From: Pholis gunnellus
Lineage: Eukaryota > Chordata > Actinopteri > Perciformes > Pholidae
Direction of reading: 5' to 3'
Length of the DNA stretch: 64,000 bases
Assembly (NCBI GenBank): GCA_910591455.2
Contig: OU342819.1
Coordinates: 7,449,333 to 7,513,332 of the forward strand
The position numbers were made by a program, and so were the translations under genes. The notes beneath the pieces are model-generated. The model searched no databases. It saw only the letters and a program-made list of their open reading frames with translations, and was not told the DNA's origin. Below are positions 1 through 12,227 of this stretch, in pieces; the first letter of the stretch is position 1; each line of letters opens with the position of its first letter.

Positions 1-362
1 CTAGAGCTCGCGGGGGAGCGCCCCCGGCACGAGGTCGAGGGGGCTACGCCCAAAGAGGGCCCCCGCCCGGTGGACCGAGGGGCGGCCGCGGGGGGCGCGG
101 AGCCCCTTTCCAGCCGCAGAGGGGTCGCGGTCCTCGCGGGGCCAGGGGCAACCGTGGCGGCAACGTCGGCGGAAAGAGGAAGGCAGACGTGTTTAACCAG
201 CCTGACTCCAAGCGCCGCCAGACCAACAACCAACAGAACTGGGGGTCCCAGCCCATCGCCCAGCAGCCCCTGCAGCAAGGGGCCGACTATTCTGGTAACT
301 ATGGTTACAGTAATGACACCATGGAGTTTTCACAGGATTCTTATGGGCAGCAGTGGAAGTAG
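1..362 (+). CDS. hnrnpr: hnRNP R, last coding exon (5' truncated by window edge)
   Basis: Open from the left edge in the frame whose codons start at position 3, ending at TAG 360-362. The visible 119 residues are the arginine/glycine-rich tail: RGG/RG repeats, then GKRKADVFNQPDSKRRQ (about residues 60-76 of the fragment), then a Gln/Asn/Tyr-rich end closing with SYGQQWK. This matches the C-termini of HNRNPR and SYNCRIP. The NNQQNWGSQPIAQQPLQQG spacing and the YGQQWK end fit HNRNPR better than SYNCRIP. The family has an acidic N-terminal domain, three RRMs and this RGG tail, and acts in pre-mRNA processing, mRNA stability and transport; the RRMs lie outside the window. The RGG tail is a likely site of arginine methylation and nuclear import (family knowledge). 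The main doubt is hnrnpr versus a syncrip paralogue. Confidence 0.86.
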   Translation, partial: RARGGAPPARGRGGYAQRGPPPGGPRGGRGGRGAPFQPQRGRGPRGARGNRGGNVGGKRKADVFNQPDSKRRQTNNQQNWGSQPIAQQPLQQGADYSGNYGYSNDTMEFSQDSYGQQWK

Positions 363-1200
363 ATGCACCCAAAGGTATTTGGCAAAGTGACAACAAAAAA
401 AAAAAAGTGAAAAACAAGAGTTAAAAAAAAAAGAAAAGAAAAGGAGATTGGCCACAATTTTTTGATTGACTTTTTATTCTTCACCCCTCATGAAAAAAAA
501 ATCTGTATATATGTCAGAGAAAAACGGACAGACTCCAGAATTGGCTCGAGGTGATTGGCTGGAAAGCCTTTTGGCTGAAGAAGGGAACGTAACCGTTGTG
601 GTGAATCATTTCTTACTCCTACGGTTACTTTGGGACATGTGTCTTTAAAAAAAAAAAAAAAAAAGAAAACCCACACAAAACACTTTTATTGTTACGTTTT
701 GTTCCTGATTCTTTTAAAGCCAACAATGAACATTTACAAAAAAAAAAAAAGTGGACATTCGTTCTCAAAAGTCTGAGAGGACATTAAATAGTGATATTGC
801 CTAGCAGGACGTTTTTGCCCGTGCCCCTTTCCTCCTTCCCCTTCTTGTACTCCCTTTATTTGTGGTTTCTCATAGTTGCTTAGGGACTTGCTTGTAAATA
901 AATGCATATGGTTAGAGCTTCATACTTCATTTTTTTGCAATGGTGGAGAAAAGAATCCACAGGAAGGAAGAAATCAAAGTTTTGTAACGTTCAAAGTGTA
1001 TGCCTAGCATTTCTAGAGATAGACAAATTGTGTTTTTTTTAAACTGATACCATAACTTCCTATGTTTTCTTTGAACTTGCCCAATAGAATTTGGTTTGGC
1101 TTACCTTAAGAGCCATAGCAGTTTGTTCTGATGTTCTTTGTATTTATAACTTTTACGTTTGTTCCGTTTCAATAAAACTAAGCTGAGCATCAGTCAATTG
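363..1200 (+). other. hnrnpr: hnrnpr 3'UTR with poly(A) signal
   Basis: Non-coding, A/T-rich sequence directly after the hnrnpr stop, with several A runs. A canonical AATAAA at 1171-1176 is the best poly(A) signal; an earlier AATAAA lies near 898. Longer alternative 3'UTRs running further right cannot be excluded, because the next stretch is similar in composition. Confidence 0.6.
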
Positions 1201-4200
1201 TCAGATACTCAAATTCAGTGTTGTCATTCGCTATTTGATTATCAATTCCCGTATCTGGATGAAGATCTTCTTTTCCAAGTCAAATTCTCAACGGATAATT
1301 ACAAAAGACTGAAATTGCACAAGAGAATTTGAAAGGTGTTTTGGATGAACACAGGATTTTAACCCTTTAATTTCCAGTGCATGTTACATCAGACTACTGT
1401 CATTTCCTGCACTCAGAATTTAAATTGTGAATATTAAAGAAATTCAAACAACTGTTAAAGGACCAAACTTTTGGCAATTTTGGCTTTTAATTACTCAAGA
1501 TTGTACCTGTCTATTACAATTTGTGTGCACAGGTAAACAGTGTATGCTTTAGTAAATGTTAGCTCACCCTCACTAAATGCTGTTCTCCGCTGTTCATGAA
1601 GAAAGAAAAAACACGGAGTGCTCCCTATGGGTGATTTATTTTTGTTAAATTTTGAGAATGCTTCAAGAAGAGAAGTAATTGAGTAGAAGAAACCATGGAT
1701 TCTTTTCACAGGTGTGAATTCGCTGTGCCTTATTTGTTGTTTTACACCTTTTTTAACCCGAGTGGTGTTTATCGAGGCAGACGTTTACTGAAGCATATAC
1801 TATGTTCACCTGTTAACACAAACCTTACAGGCATGGACAGTCCTGTATAACGGTGAAATGTCACTTGCACTGGTATGGTCCAGATACTGACACTCTAACA
1901 GTTACAACACATTTGACCTTGAATGGATTTGTACTTGTGTGCCGAGTTGTTTCCAATTCATTTGTTTTTAATTTCTAAAAAAAAAAATCTGCACATCATC
2001 TCAACCATCTGCTCTCCTTTCAGAGGACACCAAGGATCTGACCATCCAAAGGGGTTAAAATTCAAAAAAATGTTGCCAAAGCAAGCGACCACCTGTCAGA
2101 ATCTGTTTACTGTAAATAGTGTTTTTGTCATTTGGTACCATGGTATCATTGTATCTTGTTTCATGTGTCTGTCCTCTTATTCCAACCTGCCTAGGTGGAG
2201 AAGCAATGAGAGCGGCACCGCTAGAATGAGGAACTCCCCTGAACGGTACTCGAGGGTGAGCTAGCCTTGCACAGAGTACTGTCTCCTCTCCTGTAGCTTC
2301 TTGTAATCACTCGAGAAACACTAGCCTTAATTATACTTTGTTTTTTTTTTATTGTTTCCTTCCTAATTTACTGCACTGCGAATCAAGCTTAGTAGTGGGA
2401 TTTTCTTTTCTCCAGGATATGAAGAACACAAATCACTAAAGTTGACCCGAGAATCATTGGAAATGTTCAAATTAATTGTGTTCCCAGCATGTTTCTGGGG
2501 GCGTAGAGAACACGGGAGCGGTGCAATTCTTTTCCTTCACAGCCGTGCACATGTGTCCCTGTAAGCCAATTGAAAAGTCAAACACTCATTTAGAGCCAAA
2601 TGGCCGTTCCTTTAGACTGGATTAAGCAGCCAGAAGGCATACAGTCAAGGATTTGGTAAGCCAAGCTATAAACCCACAAAACCTTTGCTCACTGCACCAA
2701 AACCACACCTCAGCTGTCTGCACACATTCTGTGAATAGAGGTTGGTGGTGGTGGTGGTGGTGGGCTGGGCGGGCATTTCCCCTCCAATGCCGCTAGAGGT
2801 AGTAATTGCACACCGAGCACGACTAGAGATCCATTGTTCCTTTATCCAACACTGCTTTTATTGGCCATTTCCTGAGCTGGAACGGTGTAAATTAATACAC
2901 GTATATTAAGTAGAGGAGCTGTTGTTGACATTGATTTAAATAGTAGTCGGGATACTAAATGAAAAGCGGATCAAATTGGCTGACGTTGGAACAATGGCTG
3001 TGCCTCCAAAAGAGATGTCTGTACCCCTGAACGCCACACGATGGCAGTAGTAGTGCTACAGTGTTCATATTGCACAGGTAAGACTGAAACAGGGAGCACG
3101 GCGTTGCATCAGAAAGCTTATTGTATCGCACATTTTGGTTTGTACTGAAGTGCCATCAAATGCTGGAGTTTCCTTTACAGTTTCTCACTTCAGAACTGTG
3201 TCTTTTATATGTTGCCTCTTGTCACTAGGCAGTAAAGGAGCTGCCCCCATCCATGTGAATGAGTTCACACAAATGGAAGGGACTGATTGGTAAGATTGTT
3301 CATTATCTGTACTAATGCTCAGAAGGTCTCAACATGTTTCTACTTTTACTTTTTGACATGATTTAGAATGTTACGACCTCTTTGCTTCGCAGAGCCAATT
3401 CGTTCTGTTAGGGTTAGTTTTCAGAATATTAACTCTGCATCAAGTCACAAGTCTGGCTTCTTCTTCTTTCCAGTTACAGATGCATTACATCATGTTACAG
3501 ACGACGCAGTCTCGCTGGTCATGCCGATGCTTGGAAGCTGTTTGACCCAAGATTTGTCAACATGCCCTCGTCTGTGTGGCCCTTTTCTAGCTCCGAGTCA
3601 GGAGGCCGTCCTCAACGAGCTGCGAGCCAGCATCGTCACAGGGTCCACACTTACTGGACTGTACACTTGAGGTCCGGTACTCATGGGAACACGGACTGGC
3701 TACCCTGTTCCCTGCTCAGCAGACTGCACAGGTGAGGAATCATTTTTGGATTGGTGGAGCTACGTATGTGTTGGAGAAACTTCCCAAGTCTCAATCAATG
3801 TAAACGTCACATTAAAACATGTTTCAACAAAAGTTGTAACGGCCATAACTGGGATTCATAAGAGGTGTGACGAGTAGTGCATTAGTCTTGAAATGCCTTT
3901 ATTCTAACGGTTAATGTCTTTCCACTTACTCCAGAAGCGTAGGAGGATACAGTTGATGAACATAATCAAGAGCTCCATCCAGCAGACTGCTCCTTCCTTA
4001 TCCAGATTAAATCAGTATTCATGTAAAGGGGAATCATCTGTTGCTCTTGATTGTTCAATACATGTTATTACCCAAGTAAAAATGTGTGTTTGTGTATGTA
4101 TGTTTATTTTATTATTATATTCACATGGACCTAGTGATTGGTAATTTAAAAACTACAGCATGTGCACAACTTCTACTAGAGTCTTCAAAATACAACGTCA

Positions 4201-4720
4201 TGGAGTTCAGTAGTGGTTCCTATAGTAGATGAAGATGTTTCTCACCAGTCAAACAGATGGAGATGATGGGTGGGCATGTAAACAGTGAACAGGATCAGTA
4301 CAGGTAGACCACTGACAGTGCTTGTCCTCTCCTGCATAATCATGGTTTAGTTAAAGCTGTATACAGGGTTAGTTAGGGCTGTCTCTGGGATTGGGAGCCT
4401 TAAAATTCGGGTTATATTTTGAAGAAATGCAGTCGTAAATTTATGTCAGAGAAAACACAATGCAAGCCTCGCAAATTGATATACTCTGTAAAGTTTGTTG
4501 ATAACAAATGCATGATAACACACTTATTATCCTGCATTTTTCTCCATTTATCACAATGAAACCAAAATAACGAGCCTTTCTAACGCAACCTTCCGTTTGT
4601 ATTAATTCCAGTTCAAACCTATAGTTAAATTATTTTTGACGTAACGTTAAACTCATTCATAAAGATGTTCTTCTGTGTAGCGCGTGCACTGTTGAGACAA
4701 CTAGCATTAAGGAGACCGCA
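1201..4720. other. Intergenic region between hnrnpr and dnajc8
   Basis: No gene I can name. It holds a short (GGT)n run near 2743-2761 and several short unrelated ORFs. One stretch (3475-3731) is open and flanked by splice-like signals; it is discussed as a finding. I see no RNA gene or recognisable transposon protein. Confidence 0.4.
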
Positions 4721-4722
4721 TG

Positions 4723-4732
4723 GTCACGTGAC
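4723..4732. promoter_or_regulatory. dnajc8: Palindromic CACGTG (E-box) element upstream of dnajc8
   Basis: A perfect 10-bp palindrome, GTCACGTGAC, lies 33 bp upstream of the dnajc8 ATG, followed by a second CGTCAC motif. This core binds bHLH-ZIP factors (USF, MYC/MAX or TFE types) and is common in housekeeping promoters close to the transcription start. No TATA box is evident. The regulatory role is inferred from motif and position only. Confidence 0.35.
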
Positions 4733-4765
4733 GCTACAACGTCACATGTAGATCAGGGGGGGAAG

Positions 4766-7700
4766 ATGGCGGCCGCCGGAGGAGAACCTTCTACCGAAAA
4801 TGTGTCGGATGAATTGTTTCAAAACTTTTACACGGAGGTACGATACATCTTATGTGAGTTTCTGTGTTTTTAAAGTGCCGCTCGCTCTCCGTGCATCAAC
4901 TGAAGTTACGCATCAGCGCTCGCGCTGAGCACCTACAGGCCTCGCAGACATTGCCTTCAGCTAACGATAAGGAGCTAACGTTTACTGAGAGATGTTTTGT
5001 GAGCAGACACGTCTTTCTGGGGTTATAAGGACACCGCCAAAAGCGCGTCTATGTCTTTTAGTTTCCTCTTCTCAACCCCCACTAGTCACTTCACTTAAAA
5101 TGCTTCTCGAGGCAGGTGATCTCAGCCCTCTGTCTCACGTTAGCAGGGTCGAGTGTCTGGCGTTACGCTTTGGCTAGTCACTGTTTCATAGATATCAAAT
5201 GAATGAGGTCTGACTCCCAGAAAAGATGCAGAGCAACCTGCTGTTTGATCAGCTGTCACTCCTGAATGCTGGCTTATCTAGTGCATCATCAGGAGAACGT
5301 GCTATTAACAACAGCACCAGTGAGTGCAGCTGCAGCTGGACTGTGCATTTTGACTGAGGCTGTATTTTGAAAGTTGTCATTGTCTTGAACAGGTGAAGCA
5401 GATCGAGAAGAGAGACTCCGTGTTAACCTCCAAGCAGCAGATTGAACGACTACTCAGACCTGGAGCATCCTACTTCAACCTCAATCCCTTTGAGGTACGT
5501 GTGCCACCAATAAAGTGTTTATTTAAATTGTTTTGTCAGTTTATAAATGTTATTAGTCCAGTTGGATGCCGATCACAGTTACTAGACCCAAAGGTAACAA
5601 TAGGCGAATGACCTCAAGTACTGATTTATGACATCAAATGTGAGGAAAACAATCATATCTATATAACAATAATCCTTAATAAATCCTTATTTAATAAACG
5701 ACTTCCAATGCAGTAAAATGATATTGATTGAAATTAAATTCTTGACTTAATTGGTCAAAAATCTTTATTTTTGTTGTTACTGACATGATGTTGCAACCAT
5801 GTATATTTCCCCAAAACGCTATCAGAGAAACAAATACCTCACGTGTTGATCTTTGGGATGGTTTTGGTTTACATTAGGCTGACAAACATGCTGTTGTGGA
5901 GCCCTCATTGCTCTCATAACTATTTTGATTCCAGCATAATAATGATTGGATTCTCTCTTTGGATAATATACCTTTTGTTGAATAAACATACCGATGTTCA
6001 CAACATTTCCAGGTGCTGCAAATTGATCCTGAGGCAACAGATGATGAATTGAAGAAAAGATTTCGGGCGGTGAGCGAAACAAAACAACCCAAAACATTTT
6101 ATCATTCTCCTCTGTGAAGAGGCAGCTTGCCTGCTGATTTGGTGATAGTGTCATAATGTTGTTTTGTTTCCTAATATTTTGTTTCCTTTAACTCTGCAGT
6201 TGTCCATTTTGGTCCATCCAGACAAAAATCAGGATGATCAAATCAGAGCACAGAAATCCTTTGAAGGTACATTCCTGACTACATGTATCTGCTGTCTTTA
6301 AACTGAGGAACTTGTTTCATGTTGACATCCAGCTCCTTCCTCTGCTGCCAGTAGATGGAAAAATGAACTTTAATTTCCCCTGAATGTGTGTCTGTTGTAG
6401 CCGTGGACAAGGCATACAAACTCCTACTGGAACCAGAACAGAGGAAGAGAGCCTTAGATGTGGTCCATGCGGGACAGGAGTATGTGGAGCACAACGTGAG
6501 TGTTGAACACGTTTCCTCACCGTTCAAACATTCAGGGCATTATTGCCTCCATGTTACTCAGATCTCCTGAGCTGTATTTGTCTTAACATTTTATATTCTG
6601 CTATGATGTGCTCCCGACAGGTCAAGGAGAAAAAGAAACAGTTGAAGAAGGATGGGAAGTCATTGGATGTGGAGGAGGACGACCCTGAAATGGTGAGTCG
6701 ACATTGAAGAAAAACACACATACTGGGACGTTAGTGTTGAAAATATAAATTGAAAGTAAATATAATTTTTTTTTAAATAATATCTATTGGACATAATTTC
6801 AGTCAAGATAGTAATTGGTTTCATTGGACATGCAGTTGGTTATAGCGGTCAAACTATTAAAGCATTGTGTATTTTTATCAGTTGATTATTTTAGACTAAT
6901 AGGATTTTCACAATGGTAATATAGCAAATATTTGTCATGCTACTAAATAAGGGTTTTACAAGACTTAAGTTGTCCTTTTCCAGTTTAAGCAGGCCGTGTA
7001 CAAACAGACCATGAAGCTGTTCGCAGAGCTTGAAATCAAGAGGAAGGAAAGGGAAGCAAAGGACATGCACGAAAGGTAAATAACACACGCAACATGTTTA
7101 CAACCGTTGTTTTTTGTTCTTAAGGATTTAAAAGCTGGTAACCCGCCTTCTCCTCTTTATCTAAATGTCTGAATCATGTAAATTGTGACTCTAATATCAA
7201 AATGTCATCACAGATTTCACTATTGAAACAGAAAAGCCCTTCATTCAGAATGTCATGAGTTTTTTAACCCTTACAGCTGTGGTCGGAAGCATTATGTTTC
7301 CGGTTTGTCCGTCTGTATGTACGTAGAATTCGTGCAAACGCGATACCTCTGGCCTGGAGGGAATTTCTTAAAATTTGAGGCTCGAGAATGAATCTATTAG
7401 ATTCTGGCGTCAAAAGTCCAGGTCGCTGTGACGTCATGAAACACATTTCTGGCCATAATTCAACAATTTAACACGCGCGTCTCGTTAAGAGGTAAATGAT
7501 GAAGTAATGACATTTTAGACAGACATTGATTTAAACTTTCTCTTCATTTACCAGGAAAAGGGCGAGAGAGGAAGAAATCGAGACGGCAGAGAAAGCAAAG
7601 CGGGACAGAGAATGGCAGAAAAACTTTGAGGTGCGTTCTTGTAACTGTGGTTACGTTTAAGCTGAAACATGATTGCTTTTGGCATTCCTTAAATGACCAT

Positions 7701-7847
7701 TTTTTTGGCAACACATTTTGTCAGGAAACGAGAGATGGGCGTGTGGACAGTTGGAGGAGCTTCCAGGCCAAAGGCAAAAAGAGCAAGGAAAAAAAGAACA
7801 GGTCCTTCCTCAAGCCCCCGAAAGTCAAGATGGAACAGAGGGAATGA
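4766..7847 (+). CDS. dnajc8: DnaJ homolog subfamily C member 8
   Basis: Nine exons: 4766-4837, 5393-5494, 6013-6069, 6200-6266, 6401-6495, 6621-6692, 6984-7075, 7555-7630, 7725-7847. All have GT-AG borders and phases that join into 756 nt (251 aa). The start ATG at 4766 is the first in frame and gives MAAAGGEPSTENVSDELF. The J domain spans about residues 44-115 with the HPD motif at 83-85, which stimulates Hsp70 ATPase. The second half is Lys/Glu-rich and probably a long helix. The end (PPKVKMEQRE) is identical to human DNAJC8, which is of nearly the same length. DNAJC8 is a nuclear J protein found with spliceosomes and reported to bind SRPK1. No frameshift or missing exon is seen. Confidence 0.97.
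7275..7478 (-). repeat. Dispersed fish repeat in dnajc8 intron 7, copy 1
   Basis: Read on the minus strand, this contains the motif order 'gacc..gactttt', 'aatctaat', 'aaattttaagaaattcc', 'gtatcgcgtt', 'agacggac'. The same order appears on the plus strand near 11935-12055 and 24890-25035 in this window. I recall it as a repeat that is very common in teleosts, but I cannot name the family. The copies are diverged and non-coding. Confidence 0.5.
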
Positions 7848-8175
7848 TGCTGTAAAATGGGACTTTTAGATTCAACCCACTGTTATGAAAAAACCCAGTT
7901 CTGTGTCCTCATCTCGTCGTCTGCAGTCCACTGTGAAGTCGTCATCGCAGTCATTGGGATACTTGTCGTGCGAAAACGTCCTCATCCTGACAAACGTAGT
8001 TTTGTACTTGGTTTTCTAATGTACATATTTGTGATCTGGACCCAGAGATCATACCTGCCTCATGTAAGAAAGAGAAATTATGGATCTTCCTCTTCCGTAA
8101 CTGATGAGAAAAATGTGGTTTGTCATTGTTTTTGTTCTTTATTTTTTTTAACTAAATAAAGCTTGGTGTTAAAAA
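7848..8175 (+). other. dnajc8: dnajc8 3'UTR with poly(A) signal
   Basis: About 310 bp of non-coding sequence after the dnajc8 TGA, ending in a T-rich tract and a canonical AATAAA at 8155-8160. Short ORFs here (for example 7857-8159) have no family resemblance. Confidence 0.7.
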
Positions 8176-8896
8176 GCCTACGTTACACTGGTCTTCAAAG
8201 CTGATTCTAACATGACTAGATTTGGGAGATGATGTCTAAAAGGTATGTGGCATTCGTTTTGAGAATCTGGTTGTAATTACAGAAATGACCAGGCAGACAC
8301 AACACTGACCGGTTTTACACACAACCGTGAAATATGCTGTCAGATCGGAGCAGAATAGGAAAATATTTCTGGACCGTCCTGCAGTTCACAGAAATATAAG
8401 TCAACAGTATAAATGCAGGTTTTGCATTTTGTGTCTTAGTTCTGCATGTATTCATTTAAATACTAAAACATCTGACTGGTGTTTGTTGCACAGAACTTCT
8501 TATTTATGTTGAATAAAATCCAATTACCTGTTTAGTTTCTGCTTTGGATTTCAAATAACACGTAATGAAAGCAGCTCAGGAGTGAGAACCCTGGAGCCAT
8601 ACAATTCAAGGCCAACATGTCATTTGTTCAATTTTGTGTATTCATTTTTCAAAAGGAGACCGAATCTTTACAAAGACTAATACAGAGTGCAATGCAAAAC
8701 AACCATCAAGGAATCGAGAACAAAAAGCAATATTGTCTTTACTAAAAAAAAAGAAATGAAGACAGGTAGCCTTGTCTTTGTCTTGGGTTATGGTTTTATT
8801 TTCAACTCAAAACACCTTCCCTCCATCAGCCCTTTGTCCTTCAAATCTCTTGAGCATTCGGATCATTTGAACAGTCCGATTGTCCTTAAATGTTCC
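8176..8896. other. Intergenic/3'UTR interval between dnajc8 and the convergent unnamed gene
   Basis: A/T-rich and without a supported gene. It lies between two convergent 3' ends and probably contains the 3'UTR of the minus-strand gene ending at 8897. The open frame at 8687-9121 on the plus strand is an antisense shadow of that gene. Confidence 0.4.
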
Positions 8897-11800
8897 TCAC
8901 ATAACATTGCACTGATCTCCACTAACAGCAGGCATCGAGGCAGCGGGAGACCCACTGCCGTTTCCCAGCAGTCCATCCAGACTGAGGCCTTGGAAGGCTC
9001 CGAAGAAGGACTCGTCCTTCACTGGGGCTGGCTTTCTGCCAGTGGTGGTCTGCTGCATGTGGAAGAGAAGGTATGTCAAGATTGTATATACCGACAACCA
9101 AATGTCTTTGTCATTTTTTGATTTTATTGTTCCCTTACCCTTGGGAGGCAGTGGTGGCTCCTGAAGTGAGTCTTTCTAACTGTCCTCTCTGCGTTCTTCT
9201 TGGCCAGCATGTCTTGCTGGCGTTTCCTTTGGCAAACGGCACAGAGCAACATTTAAGAACAGCACATGGGCAAGCAGCTTATTCACGTGAGGCACAGCCT
9301 TATCCTCATTTAATCCAAATGTGTCCTTGCCAGGAGTCTCAGCTGGATAACAAGACGGTAACTGAATTTCTTAACGAGTTGTCACACTGTCAGAAAAGAA
9401 TTAAAACCCATCCTTTAAAAATTATTAGCACAAAAATAGATAAATCACTGGATGACAAAATATCTGTTTGTGTCTAGAATGCCTGTTTCAAAGCGGATGA
9501 CCATGAATAAACGTGTTGCCCCATACCTTTCTCTCTTCAGGTCATCCTGGTACAGTCTGAGCCAGGAGTCGGGGACTTTCTGGCTGCTGCAGGGAAGGCT
9601 TCTCCTCCTGCTGACGCTCTTCCTGCGGGTGAAGCTGAGCCTGCGGACAGACTGGCTGCCCTTGGCCACTCTCTTGGTGGAGGGGCGCTTCACTGACACG
9701 CAGCTGGTGAACTGCTTCAGAGGGGCACCCAGCGACATTAGGGAATCCATTTCAAGAGTTGTCCCGTGCGGATGTTGTTTGTGTGGAGTAGCAGGTGGGG
9801 TTTCCCAGGCTTTGTGACAGCTCACGGGATTATACGCTGATTTGACTCTTTCAAAGTCCAGGAACAAAAGTCTGCGTTGTTGCTTTTCTTTATTTTCAAA
9901 CCAGGAATGAGGTTTTTTTATCTGCAACAAAGAATCACAATTATGACCACTTACAGCAATATTTTCTCATGTTGCCTTCATTTTATTTTTTAAATGTCAA
10001 TGAAGTAAAAGCACCTGAACGTCATATACCGTCAATTTACAGTTAGCGTCTTAAATCAACTTATAGTCTACAAATCCGTCTTGTTTCTGTTTCAAAAGTG
10101 CAAATGAACACAAGTCGCTGTACATGCCTATAATAAGAGAATGGGACTCACCTGCAAGTGGTATCTCCTGTAGACACAATCAGCTGATAGTATCCATTGG
10201 TTGCATTGCTTCCAGTACTTCAGTACATGTAGGCTATACACCGCTGTCACCGACTGGTCTTATGGGGATTTGACTGATGACTCCCTGATCCTCAAACAAG
10301 ATTAGCTGAAGACGTAACAGTTTATCTCATTAACGGTTTGTTTAAATTAAACCATTGAAATGGCTCTCATAAACTTGTGTTTACAGTTGGAGGTTTGACT
10401 TCAAATAGGCTGGCCGGTCTTAGTTCAAAAGTCACATTCTCAACTTCAGGAAAGTCAAAATGTATAGTACAGTATTAAAAAAAAGGTTAAAGTTCAAGTG
10501 CACTCCTTGGCGGGGAACACTGAAGCTAAAAATAAAAAGTCCAGGGCACTCTTCTGGCAAAAAGTTCAAAAGCCGTTAATCCGACGGCTGTACCAGCATG
10601 GTCTATTTTTGTAAGTATTTCCCTCTGTTTGAATCCCTTTTAACTTGTTGTTGTACGATCACTTGTTGCCAGAAAAGAGATAGTGTAGTATGTCATTAAA
10701 AAATCAAGTCATGGAAAGCCACAATATACTTTGTCACATATGAAATAGTGTTGTATGCCATAAAAAGTCAGTATAATATGACAGAAAAGTTAAAGCGAAA
10801 TGTTCATTGAAATGTCAGTATAGTATGTCGGTAAAGAAAAGAGTATGTCAAAGTATAGTATGTCATAAAAATGACAGAAAAAATAAAGTATAGTATGTCA
10901 AAAAGCCATGAAAAAGACATAATGTAGTATAGTATGCCAAAAAAAAAAAATAGTATAGTAATTTTATGACATAGTAAAGTATGTCATAAAAAAGTCATAG
11001 AATAGTAGTGTATTGAAAAAAGTCATAAAAAGTGATTAAAATGTCATAGTATAGTTTGTTGAAAAATATCAAAAAGTATAATGTATGATATGTTGAAAAA
11101 GGTCATAGTATAGTTTGTCTAAATAAGTTATAAAAAGTCACAGCATAACAGAAAGAAATTGTATAGTATGTCGAAAAAGTCATTTTCGACATACTATACA
11201 ATGACTTTTTATGACTTATTTGACATGCTATACTATGACTTTAGCCATAGTATAATATGTCAAAATATGTCACAGTATATTAAGTCGTAAAGGTCATATT
11301 AAAGTAAAAGTCATAATATAGTACATTGAAAAGTGTCATAAAAATGAAATAGTATACTACGTCGAAAAAAGTAATTCAAAATTCACAGTAGAGTATGTCG
11401 AAGAAAAGTCATAGAAGAGTGAATTCTTTAATAGTACAGTATGTCTAAAAAAAGTCAAAGACAGACACTGTATAGTATGTTTAAAAAAAGTCCTTATAAA
11501 GTCATAGTATATTATTTCGAAAAAGAACAAAAAGAATATATAGTATATGTCGAAAATGTCATGCAAGTGCAGTATGTCATGACGGGACAAACAGGTCAAT
11601 GTTTTACGTCATTTAAAGTCATAGTATGTCATGTTGACAAAAGCCATTAAAAATCAGTATAGTGTCATAGAAAGTCATGAAGGTCAAAGCTTAGCCAATG
11701 AAGTCATAGTATGTCAAAATAGTCAGTATGTCATAAAAAGACAGTATATAGTATGTCAAACATTTTTTAGTATGTCATCTTGATAGTATACAGTAGTGAG

Positions 11801-12227
11801 CCATCAAAAGTCAACCAGTCAAACTGCAGTTTACATCAATGTATCCAAAAAAAGTAATTATTTTATCCTGTTAGACATTAGTGAGGAGTTGTAATTAGCA
11901 CATGAATTACTTAGTTATAGCCCAACACTTGCTCTGCGAGGTTCATCTTTGAGTCCAAGAGGATGTTTAACATTTGAAGAAATTTCCTTTTGGCGTTCCT
12001 GAGATATCACATTCACAAAATGGGATGTTATTACCGGTCACCGTCCTGTCCTTTGGCAATATCTGGTCTTAACGCCCTACAGCCACAGATAATAATTAGG
12101 ACTGTAGAGCCCATAATAATCCATTCACTCACAGGAGAGTGGAGGGAGAAAGAACGGGGACAGTGAGTGAGGTGAATAGAGCACCGGTGCTTCACCGACA
12201 GATGGGAACGCTTACGTAACGAGGCAT
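8897..12227 (-). CDS. Unrecognised basic protein, about 216 aa, four exons
   Basis: Minus-strand exons 12216-12270 (coding from ATG 12227-12225), 9527-9921, 9139-9226 and 8897-9052 have consensus splice sites and matching phases (0, 2, 0), giving 651 nt and a TGA at 8899-8897. The protein starts MPRYIKKPHSWFENKEKQQR. Its middle is basic and serine-rich, with RRLSFTRRKSVSRRRSLP (about residues 99-116), which looks like a nuclear-localisation or basophilic-kinase target stretch. Next comes a charged, probably helical segment (SWLRLYQDDLKRERRKRQQD), and a C-terminus with ESFFGAFQGLSLDGLL. No signal peptide or membrane segment is seen. Exon a stays open upstream of this ATG, so the true start could lie further 5'. 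I do not recognise the family. Splice structure and codon continuity argue for a real gene; a nuclear, possibly cell-cycle-related role is only a guess from composition. Confidence 0.6.
10680..11790. repeat. AT-rich degenerate tandem array in intron 1 of the unnamed gene
   Basis: About 1.1 kb built from variants of a short unit containing 'tatagtatgtc', 'ataaaaagtcat' and 'gaaaaagtca', repeated dozens of times with irregular spacing, in both orientations in the middle part. It lies wholly in the 9922-12215 intron. It is a minisatellite-like expansion with no coding potential beyond chance ORFs. Confidence 0.8.
11121..11222. repeat. Large inverted repeat with perfect 20-bp hairpin core
   Basis: Positions 11158-11177 and 11183-11202 are perfect reverse complements (20 of 20) around a 5-nt loop. 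Outside them, 11121-11140 and about 11203-11222 are also nearly complementary, so the unit could form a cruciform of roughly 100 bp. It marks the point where the surrounding AT-rich array switches orientation. Confidence 0.8.
11935..12055 (+). repeat. Dispersed fish repeat, copy 2
   Basis: Contains 'tttgaagaaattt', 'tggcgttcctgagatatcac' and 'cacaaaatggg' in the same order as the copies at 7275-7478 (reverse) and 24890-25035. It is a diverged fragment inside the first intron of the unnamed gene. Confidence 0.5.
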
